Assembly: GCA_020536535.1 (NCBI GenBank)
Contig: JAHLWZ010000934.1
Location: 1 to 42,116, forward strand
DNA from: Pelomyxa schiedti
Taxonomy: Eukaryota > Evosea > Pelobiontida > Pelomyxidae
Length of the DNA: 42,116 bases
Direction of reading: 5' to 3'
Under the pieces are notes generated by a model that had not been told where the DNA came from, did no database searches, and worked only from the letters and a program-made list of their open reading frames with translations. Positions within the stretch are counted from its first letter, which is position 1. Every line of letters begins with the position of its first letter. Shown piece after piece: positions 18,017-31,980 of this stretch. The translations under genes were made by a program, and so were the position numbers.

Positions 18017-20210
18017 TCAGCTGAATGGAACATTACAGACTTGGAGATCAGTTGTGGTGGGATGGGGAGGGGCAGAGTGCCGGCAGGGCAAATTCAGAGG
18101 TGTGAGGTGCTTGATCTCCAGTGGCTTCTTCTTCTTGCTGTTGTGTTTGGTGCTGTGTGCGGAAACCGCTTGCGTGATTGACGATGAGAACACACTAGGC
18201 TTGTGTGGGCTGGGGTAAGTGCTAATTGGTACCGCCCCGCATAACTTGTTGTAGGCCAACTGCAGGCCTAGACGCGCCAAGGAATCGAAGGCCTCTGTGA
18301 CATTGGCACCGGACTTGGCACTGAGCTGTATTTGTGAGTCATTATTGTTTGTTTTGGGGTTTTGACATTCAGGGAGACCTCAATCACTGAGCACTTCATA
18401 GATTTGGCGAGTGCCAGGCCTTCTTCTCGAGAAACTTCTCGCAACGCATCAAGGTCGCATTTACAACCGATCAGAAGCTTGGGATAATCGTCGGCTTCTT
18501 TAACTCTCTGGATACGCCTATGTAAACTCTCTATCTCGCTAATCGATATACGAGAAGTGATCGAGAAGCTAATATCTAGTTATTTGAATTCCAGTTAAAT
18601 CGCTGTTACCAAATTGCCATTACATCACCAGCCCGAATGTACCTACAATATAAAAGTGATCGTATTCCTTTGTGAGGGATTTCGCTGGAGGGGAGAAACG
18701 TACGGATCTCTCAATTCACAATATCTAGGAAAATAAATTGTGTACTTAAGGGAATACAGTGCTTACGGAGACTGTCCACCTTAGGTTTGAGATTAGTAAG
18801 TACAAAGAAGTAAATAGCTACCAGTATCCCTAATGGCAAGTGCCACAGGTATCGAATCGACTGTGTGTATCTTCACCCAGGTCTAAAGAAAATAAGCTTC
18901 CTATTTCAGTTATAAATTTACTCACATCTTCTCCATTTGGCTCGTAATTGTCAGTAAAGTGATTCTAGTAGTTTGTTTGGTTACTCAACACTCAACACTG
19001 ATAATCCTTACTTGAAGAAATCGGATGATAAGAGAAGATTTTCCTATTCCGGCTGCCCCCATAAAGATGATATGTACTGAGTCTTCTGTTCCTAATTGTA
19101 GAGGTGGCACATGCAGGGTTTTCGCTAATTCCTGTAATGCATGCTCTCCAATAGTATTGTTGAGAATGTTCAGAGTCTTTGCTCCTCGCCCATTCAATAG
19201 ACCTTTGGACAAGGATAACCCCCCCCTCTCTCCAAACGAGCAATTTCTTACAGATAGTGTGTTAAGTGGAGTCTGTACGATGGATGCCCTTGTGTCTATG
19301 CCCTGGGTAATGTGTGATATACCTACATCGCCGATTGGATTATTGTCAAGGATCAATTCCACTAAAGACTCGTTGATGGATAGAGCCGAAGCCAGAAGTT
19401 TCGCTCCGTTTGAGCCGATGTCACATTTGTATAGTCCCAATTTTTTCAGTGTGTGGCTGACAGCAATATGACGAGCGAGCTCCTCAATCGTCGAGGTCGA
19501 AAGGAGTACATTGGATATCGTTAAAGCTGACAAGTGCTGCAAGTGCGGAGCAAGGCCGTGCGCCCCCTCTTTGGAAAGGGTGTCATCCTTCCCTGAAATA
19601 TCCATTGACCCACGGAAATGCCCGCATGCATTCTCCATCCCAACAGCGAAGTTCTTGCCAACGTGGGAGAATATAACATCCTCAAGTATTGCTAACTTGC
19701 ATGGAGAGTGATCAGAGCCGCTCGTGCAGTGGTTGCAGTGTCCACAGTGGCTGCCAGTTGAGCAAACTTGGCAAGTAGGGTTTGAAGTAGCAGGCTTTGG
19801 TTTTCTCCCAACTGAAAAGGGATGCTTGTCAAAGACTGAGAACAGGACCTTTGATGACATTCTGTTAAACTTCAGAGGCTTGTGTGGATAGTTCGACACA
19901 GAGAACACGCGCCCAACAGATAGGAGATTCACAATAGCCTCACCAGCTGTCGGGGTCTGGCAAAATCCGAAATATTGCATCAGCGATTCTGTACTGGTAA
20001 CTATCATTGACAACTTGCCCAAGCAAGAGAGGGAAAAAAAAAACAACCCAAGACCAACCTCGTGGGGTCACGAAAAACAACGTGGGAGGTGATGTCCTCG
20101 TGCTCTATTGAGTGAAACAACAATGACCCCATTGCGAAGACGCACTCGGGATCTGTATCTAACTCGGGTGCTCTTCCCTCTCTCAGCAACCGACACACCA
20201 CATGCCCCAT
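18017..20210 (-). CDS. LRR-Ras fusion protein with altered G motifs
   Basis: The N-terminal part (ATG at 20210, intron near 20042-19998; earlier exons possible) has no clear domain, then a Cys/His cluster (CQVCSTGSHCGHCNHC). Ribonuclease-inhibitor-type leucine-rich repeats follow (HTLKKLGLYKCDIGSNGAKL, SLVELILDNNPIGDVG, TLNILNNTIGEHALQEL). The same frame runs straight into a Ras-type GTPase: P-loop GAAGIGKSS, then through six or more introns NHFTDNYEPNGEDTW (switch I), DTGGQSPY (G3), a core AIC-FSITSRISISEIESLH, GCKCDLDALREVS (G4) and IELSAKSGA (G5). Compared with Ras, switch I Thr35 is Asn and G4 NKCD is CKCD; the P-loop Lys-Ser and switch II Gln are kept. After the GTPase comes a tail with a KKKK patch, ending CNVPFS, not a CAAX box. 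It differs from ROCO proteins, having no COR or kinase. Function is probably signalling; nucleotide preference is uncertain. It is divergent from the helicase gene. Confidence 0.8.
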
Positions 20211-20537
20211 TGATTAGATATTCTAGTCGACTCACAAGGTTCTTCCCACTTCTAGTGTCATCCCGTGCAGGAGCAACACCCTGGTATTACACACTGTGAG
20301 GCTGAGAAACACTGCTGGGTAAAAGTCTTGTAGTACACAAGTTGGACTCTTCAAAAGTCAGCTTAAACTTTTTGAAACTTCCCCAACCAACTTTGTGCCT
20401 TTTCCCACGCTCCTTATTGGAACCAACAGGGTTGTCGGAACCACTAAGGGAACCCAAACCAAGCTTCGTGAACCGCAAGAAACACCACACCCATATATAT
20501 ACCCCACCGCCCCTGAAAAACCACGATTCGAATCGCC
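20211..20537 (+). promoter_or_regulatory. Divergent promoter of LRR-Ras and helicase genes, with TATA-like element
   Basis: These 327 bp separate two divergent start codons. An AT run (ccatatatatacc, 20491-20503) lies about 40 bp before the helicase ATG and is TATA-like. Additional LRR-Ras 5' exons could overlap this stretch on the minus strand. Confidence 0.4.
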
Positions 20538-23500
20538 ATGGCCAACGATCCCAATGACATTCGTGACTCCTGGGAATCCCTAGTCAACGACGATATCCCC
20601 CAGATAACAGGCACTCCTGCACACCCAACAACAACGCCACCACCAACAGCAGCAACAACAACACCATCATCAACCGCATCTGTATCCTGCAGCCCTAATC
20701 GCAACACAGCGGCACAACCACAACCACCAAGACCTTTGACTTTCCGTACCCGCGATGAGTGGCTTGTGGAATGCGGAATGTGTAATCGCAGACGGGAGAG
20801 GTCGCTCCAGGTTGCCAAGGGACTGGGCGATTTGCAGCGAAAAACCCTGCTGGCGTACGAGCGCGCCAGGTTGGCGAAATCGATCGACGCCCAGTGCCAG
20901 ATGCTGGGAAAGCTGAAGGCAAAGTTCTCGGCCGATAAATCCCATAATGACAGGAGGTGCGTGGAAGGCAGGGGATGGCTGGAAGATGAGGTTGCGTTGC
21001 GTTTTGGATTTCGTTTATTTGTTTTTGACTTGTTTGAGGGTGAATAGTTCCTAACATGTGAATAGGCTGAGGAAAAAATAGTGGCCTTGGAGAAAGAGTT
21101 GATTGCAGAGGCGCTCAAAGGAGAGGCAGAGGTGAAGAGAAACCAGGAAGAATTGGAGGCACTTCTTTCTGCTGGGTCTTTCGATCGTCAGGACTTTACG
21201 AACTTCGAGAAGGCATTCAAAACTTTGGTGAAGGATCCTTTAATTGCAAAGTACTGCCAAGCAGCTGTTAATCCGCCAGAGAGATCGGGCCTTCACGAAC
21301 TTTCATTGCCTGAACCTATTGCAAATTTGATGCCCTCTGGATGGAGTCAATCCTGCATACAACCTTCCTTGACATCGAATTTAGAAATACTTGCCTGCTC
21401 CACAGAACAACTCTCAAATGAAATGGCTGTTCCTATCCGCAATATGATTCTCAGAATAGCTGCTGAGCAGCACGAGAGTCCGTTTAATGCACTTTTTGAT
21501 GAAGTGTTTCACTGGCATAGTGGAAAACCCATAGATCCCAAGGCAAATGTAATAAGCAATGAACAGTCGAATAGTGATGGTCGTTGGGTGCAGGTTGCTC
21601 AATAATAAATTTAGTATTACTCTGACTTCTAACAGAAATCTGCTGACTCTTTGACACCACACACTCTTGCAAAGAGGGATCCTCTTTCCGACTTTTCACA
21701 AACCCTTCACATTGCAGTTCGGGTAGTAAGACAAGGTTGCCCGTTTACATTCAACTCTGGGCAAAGTCATGACCACCGAACGAAATGCCTTAAAGCCCTT
21801 CGAAATAAGAACACAGTCACAGCCCTCCAGGACGCTGCAAATGAACTTATCGCTGAGTTGCATCAACAAGTCAATCAGTATCGAGAATCTGCAGTTCCAT
21901 GTTCCTGCTTTATCACTGCAAGAGATATTCTGATCAACTTTTCTGATGTGATTGGACCAGTAAATTCTGCCAACATTCTTAATCTGTTTTCGAAACTGGG
22001 ATTCCCGGAGCCCTCATTTCGGCTTCAACATCCTGAGTCTCTTTCTACACCTCTCCCAAAGAGGCTTGATGACTCAGCCCGTATACTGCATCAGTCTGTA
22101 AACAAACTCCCACTCCCGAGTTCCAGGCTGAGTATGGCGCGATTTCAGATGCAAATGAGCCATGAAATTGCACCTTTGATGGATACACAACCAGGTTTCA
22201 CTTCTCTTTTTCCTCCTTAGTTTAACGCAATCCAGGATACGGCAACTTCAAGAACAATGAAGATGTGGTATGTGTATGAAGAGCTTAGCCTTTTCTAGTT
22301 CGTCTTACAGCTTTCAAGAAATTTATACCAGATGAATGGCAACGACAACTGATGGATTATATTGTAACAGATACAAGTTGCTTGGTTACTACCCCAACAT
22401 CATCTGGAAAGAGCTTTGTGTCTTTTTTTGTCATTTCCAGATTTTTGGAGAAATGGGGAAAAGGCAAAGGACTGGTTGCCCTTGTTGTCCCCACCCTGGC
22501 CTTAGCCAATCAGACTAGGGCGTATGCAGTGTCGCGTTATGGGGGTAAAGTAAGCATTGGTGAATTCACTTCATCGTTCCGCTTCAATGAGAACACCTGT
22601 GACGTTCTCATCTGTACTCCCGCGATACTGGAGATTCTTTTGTTATCTCCACACCCAAATGTATCCTCAAGGTTGACTTGGGCTGTTTTTGATGAGATTC
22701 ACACAATAATGTCTGGTAGGCCTTTATTACTTATGACTAGAAAGTATTCACATTCCTAAGATAAGAGGGGAGATGTTGAAGGAGACCAAGGCGCGTATTC
22801 TCGACTTCTCGCTCTTTGCCCCTGCCCATTTTTGGCCCTTTCTGCTGCAATCACCAATCCTATCGAGGTTGCTGGGTGGTTGAGCAAGGTTACCAATAGA
22901 CCTGTTAATACAATTCCCAACAGTACCATGTCTTTGCATAGATGGGCCCCGTTTCATTACTATACCTTCAATGGTAGCTCACTTGAGATATTTCATCCTT
23001 ACTCGGTTGCCTCGGAACATACCACAGTAGAATGTTTGGAAGCAGTTGAGCTTACACCAAGACAGCTCTTCGATCTGTATACAGCAATGGAAAAACACCT
23101 GGATGAGAGCAGTCTTCAGCCTCTTCGGCCAGAAACATTTTTTGGAAATAACTTTTTGACTCGCGACCTTTGTCTGGCATATAAGAAAGCACTTGACAGA
23201 GAATTTTGTGCACTTAGCAATGAAGTGCGCCCCCAAGTGGCAACCACCCTTGGAGCAATATGTCGTGGAACCACTGAAACTGCTTCAACGAGTGCAAGTG
23301 CAAAACCAGATAGAAGCCTTGAAGTAGTCAAGCTAATTCAATGTCTCTCTGAACGACAGTCAACGCCTGCTATTTTATTTGGAGGCGGTGCAACAAAAGT
23401 GATTGATATTGTGACAAGTAACACCTCCACAACCCAACTTTTGCCTCTAAATTCTTCCTATCAGAAATTGTGCAACATTTGGAACAGATGCACTCACCAA

Positions 23501-25206
23501 TGCCCAACAAAGTGGCAGCACAAAAATCATCCACTACTGATTCCTATGTAAGTAAAGCTCCCAAGAGTGAGCGAAATTCGTTAAACCGGGAAAGTACTGC
23601 TGATACACGGGCGAGTAGGAAGCATTTGCAAAGGGAGATAAATCAATTAAGATTAAAACAAGCCAAGGACGAAATGAGGTAACAGGTTTTTCCCTATCTC
23701 TTCATTGATCTTTTTTACTCAGGAAATACGCTGAAGAAACTGTTGGAAACAACAATTTCCAATGCTGTAGACTATCACCCAAAAAGTGGCTTCTAGATGG
23801 TGAAGGGGGAGCCTTGGCTGACTTCTACTTGGAGCGTCTTGTCATTCATAAGGGGATGCTGAAAGCAAGCCAAGTCTTTGTTTGGGGTCTTCTTTGGGGT
23901 GTAGCTGCCTATGGCCGAAATATTCCAAAGCCATACCGTGATCTCACAGAATGCATGTTTCGCGCTGGTGTTCTTCCGGTTATTATCTCAACTGATGCCT
24001 TGGCAATTGGAATAAATGTGCCGTGCAAGACTGTTGCTTTCCTTGGCGGGAGCCCCAATGCTATAGAGACTTCTCAGATGATGGGCCGAGCAGGCAGGAG
24101 GGGCTATGACAGCTTTGGTGATATTGTCTTCTATGACTGGTCATATAGAAACTTGCGACATTCTCTTCTATCTCCACTGCCAGCAATCACTAGCAAACCC
24201 ACTATGGATGTGAATACTGCTCTTAGGTGCTTAATCTATTACTTCAATCATGAGAACAAGGCCGAAGCCAAACGCCTACTTTCTTCCTTACTCGCAGAAC
24301 CAATCTCGGGCACAATGTCCACAAACTGCCCACCCTGCTCCAATCCTGTGTCTACTTCAACTTCCCCGCCCCTTTCAAGAGATATGCAGGCCGTATTCCG
24401 GTTCTCTGTTGAGATGCTATATGAACTCCACCTCGTTGATAATAGTGGGACTCCAATTGGGCCTGCGGGGCTTGTTTCTCACCTCTTTGACAGGTCCCCA
24501 GGTTGTGCCTTCAATGTCACTACTCGTTGCTTACAAATCTCTTTTTTAAAGGAAATTTTGTTATTGCCCACTTGATTCTTTCTGGGGCTTTGGATGAGAT
24601 AGCAGGTCCTTTCACACCTGAGTTCAAAATCCCAGCTGCCTCCCTGCAGAATCCAGTACCTTATGTTCTAGAAGCGAAAAACCGCGCTTGCTGCACACTG
24701 GTGAATATTGTATCCTACATCATGGGAAGGAAGAGGGCAAAACCCCACAGCTTTGGTGTCGAGACACTACCATTACGCGTCATGGACTCAATTCGACAGT
24801 ACAATGCCCTTGTGGCCAGTGTTCACAGAAGAGTCTTGGGCTTTTTTACAGCCCAAGTAATATCCCCAGCTGTCTTTCCAGATATTGCAATCACGGAATT
24901 ACCTCCCACGGAACTGAGTGGTTATGCTGTATGCTTCATGAGGAAAAAGAGCATTGGGCAAGTTATGAATGATTGTCAAACTGGGGATAGCACAGCGTAT
25001 TACTATGTAATTTTCCTTTTTTTTTTGTTTTAGAAAAGCACACTGATCTAATAACACCTGAATTACAGATAGAGAAATTCTCCGGCACACTTAGTAAAAT
25101 TGCTGTTGCCTTGCGAGAAATGGAAAGAGGATCAGAGCACAGTCCCATAACACAACTATTCACATACACTGACAAAGAATTCGCGGCCCTTTATGAGGCC
25201 CTGTAA
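20538..25206 (+). CDS. DDX60-like Ski2-family RNA helicase
   Basis: Starts MANDPNDIRDSWESLV at 20538, followed by a Pro/Thr-rich stretch and a coiled-coil-like Glu/Lys region (21066 onward). The N-terminal half is otherwise unrecognised. The helicase core begins KFIPDEWQRQLMDYIV (about 22322) with motif I TPTSSGKS, VPTLALANQ, motif II VFDEIHT, and after an intron FLALSAAITNPIEVAGWL (motif III region, SAA instead of SAT). The second RecA domain has STDALAIGINVP and QMMGRAGRRGYD (motif VI). A C-terminal region continues to EFAALYEAL and TAA at 25204. FxPDxWQ, TSSGK and the CPFLALSA-NP block match DDX60/DDX60L rather than Mtr4 or Ski2. DDX60 proteins in animals are cytoplasmic antiviral or RNA-surveillance helicases; the role in a protist is unknown. 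About ten exons; splice sites near 20957, 21594, 22195-22330, 22708, 23680 and 25015 are visible but not all were resolved. Length, about 1,400 residues, is somewhat short for the family. Confidence 0.8.
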
Positions 25207-25560
25207 AACTGAGGTGGACACACAAAAGAAAACAACTTTTTTTTGCACTCGAAACGTCCACTCCATCACGTTGCTGGTAGATAAGAAGTCCGTAAGCACT
25301 TCTTTTTTCAGAACAGTGGCAAGAGTTGGTTTACTTGCTTGTGAAGGAACAACTTCACCACCAGCGACAACCAACAAAACTTCTTTGGGACAAGGGCCAG
25401 CACTGAGTTGTCTTCTTCGATCCTGTTTGGCAGTGACACAAGGGTAAATGGAAATTGGGATGAAAGAAACTAACCTTGGTAGCGATTTGTGCTGGCGTTG
25501 GGACGAAGACGGAACTCGAAACCTGGTCAAATATAGTCTCGAATCTCAGGAGAATCTGCA
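25156..25560 (-). other. Open minus-strand frame in the helicase-CapZ spacer
   Basis: A minus-strand frame interrupted by a possible 50-nt GT-AG intron (gttagtttc...ccaaacag) reads SSVFVPTPAQIATK then SAGPCPKEVLLVVAGGEVV and STSNVMEWTFRVQ, ending at 25156 inside the helicase 3' end. There is no ATG and no family match. It may be antisense or the end of an unseen gene. The remaining spacer to 25844 has A-rich and T-rich runs and a TATA-like tatatatg (25755-25762) about 85 bp before the CapZ start. Confidence 0.25.
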
Positions 25561-25844
25561 ACTGTTTTTGCTTCGCCGTTTCTATTTATTCCCCGTTTGT
25601 CCTTTGGAGGAACGAATAACAAAAAAAGAGAAAGAAAAAAAGAGAAAGGAAAAAAAAAAAAAGATCCATCAAGAGCAACACTCGGTGAGTTGCGCGTCCT
25701 TGGTGTCGCTTCTCCGGCTTTTTTTTTTCCCCAACACTACTAGTGATGTTGGGGTATATATGCTTGTGTTTGTTTGTCTTCAAACAAAAACCACTCACAG
25801 TGTAGTACAGTTGAACCAACAAACAATCAACAATCAACAATCAA

Positions 25845-26974
25845 ATGACTGAGCAATTTGATTGCGCACTCGACCTCATGCGACGGCTCCCACCCTCACA
25901 AGTTGAGGACAACCTCGCCGGTTTGTTGGACATGGTTCCGGCCCTCATGGAGGACCTTTTGTCTGCTGTGGACCAGCCTCTGAAGATCTCTCACGACGCT
26001 GCCTCCAAGCGCGACTACCTTCTTTGTGATTACAACAGAGACGGTGATTCTTACAGGTAACTGTTTTCTTTTTTCGACTGACACACAACAAAACATGATT
26101 TCGTTTTTACTGCCTTTATGGTTCTGAAGCCAGCTCGTTGTAACTTGCTTTTTAGGTCACCCTGGTCGAACAAGTACGACCCTCCAATGGACGGAGGGAG
26201 CACACCTTCCGCTCCAATTCGCGCCATCGAAGTCCAAGCCAACGAAGTGTTCGACATTTATCGCGATTTGTGAGTTTTCCTCCCAACTGTAGGGTCCATC
26301 TGTAACATTTTTGTAAGGTATTATGAGGGTGGTGTTTCATCTGTGTACTGCTGGGATGTTGACGGAGGATTTGCTTCTTGTATTCTTATTAAAAAGAGTA
26401 CGTGCCACTTTCAAACTAAACAATATTTATCATCTCCCCCCTCCCATAACTTCTCCAACCTTTGCTGAAATGCCAATCTGCAGGCCAAGACCAGTCAAAG
26501 AAAGGACAACCAATGAAGGGCACATGGGATTCAATTCACGTTGTAGAAGTCACCGACAACCGCCGAAATGCTCACTACAAACTTACCTCCACCGTCATGC
26601 TCACCATCGAGACCGAGACCGAAGCCACCGGAATGGTCCGCCTTGCTGGCAGCCTCACCCGCCAGGAAGAGAAGGACGCCGCTGTCAGCGAGCAAAACCC
26701 CCACATCACCAACATAGGCAGGATGGTTGAGGACATGGAACTCAAGCTCAGGACAACCATTGACTTGATCTACTTTGGCAAGACCAAGGAAGTTGTCAGG
26801 TACAAACAAAGCCTATTCCACGGGGTTTGGGGAAGTTTTAATTAATAGTAAAACAAACTGACCAAGCACTAACATTCAACTCCCAGCACCCTTCGAACAA
26901 TGATCAGCACCACTGAGCTCAATAATCGCCGGAATCTTTCCAGAGATATTTCCACCCAACTCCACAAGTCCTAA
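25845..26974 (+). CDS. CAPZB: F-actin capping protein subunit beta
   Basis: Five exons (25845-26056, 26156-26269, 26318-26397, 26484-26799, 26887-26974) sum to 810 nt, 269 residues, the usual length for CapZ beta. Family blocks: [97 protein letters not shown] and [20 protein letters not shown]. CapZ beta pairs with the alpha subunit to cap actin filament barbed ends in the cytoplasm; alpha is not in this window. All junctions are GT-AG and keep the conserved sequence intact, so the gene looks functional. Confidence 0.96.
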
Positions 26975-27188
26975 ACATACACCTGTTTCCAAATGAAAAT
27001 GATAACAATAAGCTAATTTCTACAAATTTTCTCCCTTTTGTGCGTAGACACTCTCACTCTCCAACGAAATGAAACAAAGCTGTTGGTCAGTCCTCAGTAA
27101 CCGAGGAATATTCCCCGCGTCCGGGAAATCAATTCTGCCAACGATCTTGCCAAGCAAAAAACCATAAATAAAATAAACAACAAGCAAG

Positions 27189-27503
27189 ATGGGAGAGCGT
27201 AAGGTCCTCAACAAGTACTACCCGCCCGACTTTGACCCCGAGTTGATTCCACGAGCAAAACGACCCAAGAATGGACAGGTCAACGTGCGTATGATGCTGC
27301 CGATGAGCGTGAGGTGCAACGTGTGCGGCGAGTATCTGTACAAGGGGAAGAAATTCAACTCGAGAAAGGAGACCATCTATGGCGAGGACTACCTGGGAAT
27401 AAGGATTTTCAGGTATTTTATTCGTTTTACATAAGTCCCTGTCGCTTTTTTGTTGGTACTGTTTACTGTCGTTATTGGTTGCTTTTGCTTATAGAAGCGT
27501 TGG

Positions 27504-27534
<31 letters not shown>

Positions 27535-28471
27535 GAATGTACCTTTACTTTTGTATCCATTAACCAATTACAGGTTCTACATGAAGTGCACCAGGTGCAA
27601 TGCGGAATTTACAATCAAAACCGACCCTAAGAATAGCGACTATGCGTGTGAGGTTGGTGTGAGCAGAAATTTTGAGCCTTGGCGTGCTACTGAGAAGGCT
27701 GAGGAAGAAGCAAAGCAAAAACGCCAGGAGGAAGAAAAAGGTGATGTAATGAAGGCGTTGGAGAACAGGACAATGGACTCTAAGGAAGAGATTGATATAC
27801 TGGAGGCGTTGGACGAAATGAGAGCCCTTAACGCAAGAAATGCCAAGATAACATCTGACGATGTCTTTGCTATACGAAACGAGAGGGACAGAGCCGAACT
27901 CGAAAGACTGAGGGAGGAGGATGAACGAGAGTTGGCTGATGTTGTCTTCGAGGCACAGGTGAAAACTCTACAGGAGGACGTTGCTGATGAGGACGGCGAC
28001 GATGTTGAAGAGAAGCCCGTGAAAATTGGAAGCGAGAAGCCCAGCGCCCCACAAAACCCTCCAGATACATCTGAGGATCATACAGGGAAAGCAACCACTC
28101 CAGTAGATGGGGAGTCCCGACCAAAGTTCAGCAAGCCCGTGAAAGCCGTAGACCCCTCAACCACAACAAGTTCATCCACAACTACTACAACAACAACTCC
28201 AGCCGCTACACCAGCGCCAGTACCATCCGCACCTGCTGCAAAGGTTCTTCAGCCTCAAGTCAGCAGTTCCGCTGCGGTGGCGGAATTGGTGGGGATGTTC
28301 TCTGTTGGCCGGAAATCCACCAACACTCCACAACCACAAACTCCCAAGCTGGCATCAACACTTAAAGTTGTACCTGTAAAAGCTGTCCCTGTAAAGAAGG
28401 CTCCTGTGGCAGACAAACCCGCAACGCCTGCCATTTCCGCTCTCTCTGATCTTTTTTCATACACAGAATAA
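27189..28471 (+). CDS. YJU2: Splicing factor YJU2/CWC16 (CCDC94)
   Basis: Two exons (27189-27412, 27574-28471) give 1122 nt, 373 residues. The N-terminus [20 protein letters not shown] and the four-Cys zinc site ([10 protein letters not shown] ... [10 protein letters not shown]) with GKKFNSRKE and [13 protein letters not shown] are signatures of YJU2, which joins the spliceosome through Prp19-associated factors for the first step of splicing in the nucleus. A Glu/Lys-rich coiled coil follows, then a Thr/Pro/Ala low-complexity tail. The stop TAA overlaps an AATAAA (28468-28473), a possible polyadenylation signal. The single intron contains a 27-T run. Confidence 0.95.
27508..27534 (+). repeat. 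Poly-T run (27 nt) in the YJU2 intron
   Basis: Uninterrupted T run upstream of the acceptor; length may be affected by sequencing. Confidence 0.9.
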
Positions 28472-28874
28472 AAGAATCCTGTACACCTTTGAAAAACAAA
28501 TTGTATTTCCTTTGTTCCAAAATGTTCTATGAAGAGCAACCACAGCAGTTGGTCTCTAGTCTGTTGTATTTGAAGTACACAACTCAGCAAAAGCCACAGC
28601 ACGAGCATGAAGTCTTGGCAAATGCCACACACTGAGGTGCTTCATAAGAAGCCAACAAGACTAAGCCAAATGTCAGCCTGTCAGCCTTTAGCCACTGACT
28701 TCATTTTCCGGGCGAAATGACTGAGGTCCTTGTCTTGATCACACTCGGAATCTTCAAAAATGAGTCCCCACCCGGTACCACATTCTACATTACAGTCATC
28801 TAAACTTTGAAAATTGTTTGTGTGTTGATGTGGGATTTTGTACAAGGAGGGTATTTTTACAGTTATTCTTGTTA
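28472..28874. other. Convergent 3' spacer between YJU2 and MCM3
   Basis: Holds both 3' ends. A minus-strand frame ends at 28681 with CDQDKDLSHFARKMK. It could be an alternative last exon of MCM3 if a gtgtgggtag donor at the end of the MCM3 frame is used, but I could not fix an acceptor. Confidence 0.35.
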
Positions 28875-31750
<2,876 letters not shown>

Positions 31751-31980
31751 TGCGCCAAAAAGATTTATGCTAAAAATGGAAACGTTGAAGAACGACAAGG
31801 CTTGTCGGGCCAAGATTCAAGAAGAACCGGTTTGTTCCGGCGTCCTGCCATCAAAAAAAAGTAATTCGCCTGCTGTGCTGCGTTGTTTAAAACTTCAAAA
31901 TTCCAAACAATAAACAGACCAACTAGAACAAAGGCTAACCAGCTAGTTGGAGATTAAGTTCGCTTGCAGAATAAGCTAAA
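31751..31980 (+). promoter_or_regulatory. Divergent promoter of MCM3 and the ROCO kinase gene
   Basis: 230 bp between the two divergent start codons, AT-rich toward the ROCO side with a repeated aactag/agctag motif (31920-31946). No clear TATA box. Confidence 0.5.

Noticed and set aside
20444-21118. A 224-residue minus-strand open frame
   Set aside because: It is antisense to the first two exons of the helicase gene; its Ser/Arg/His-heavy composition and lack of any motif mark it as a shadow.
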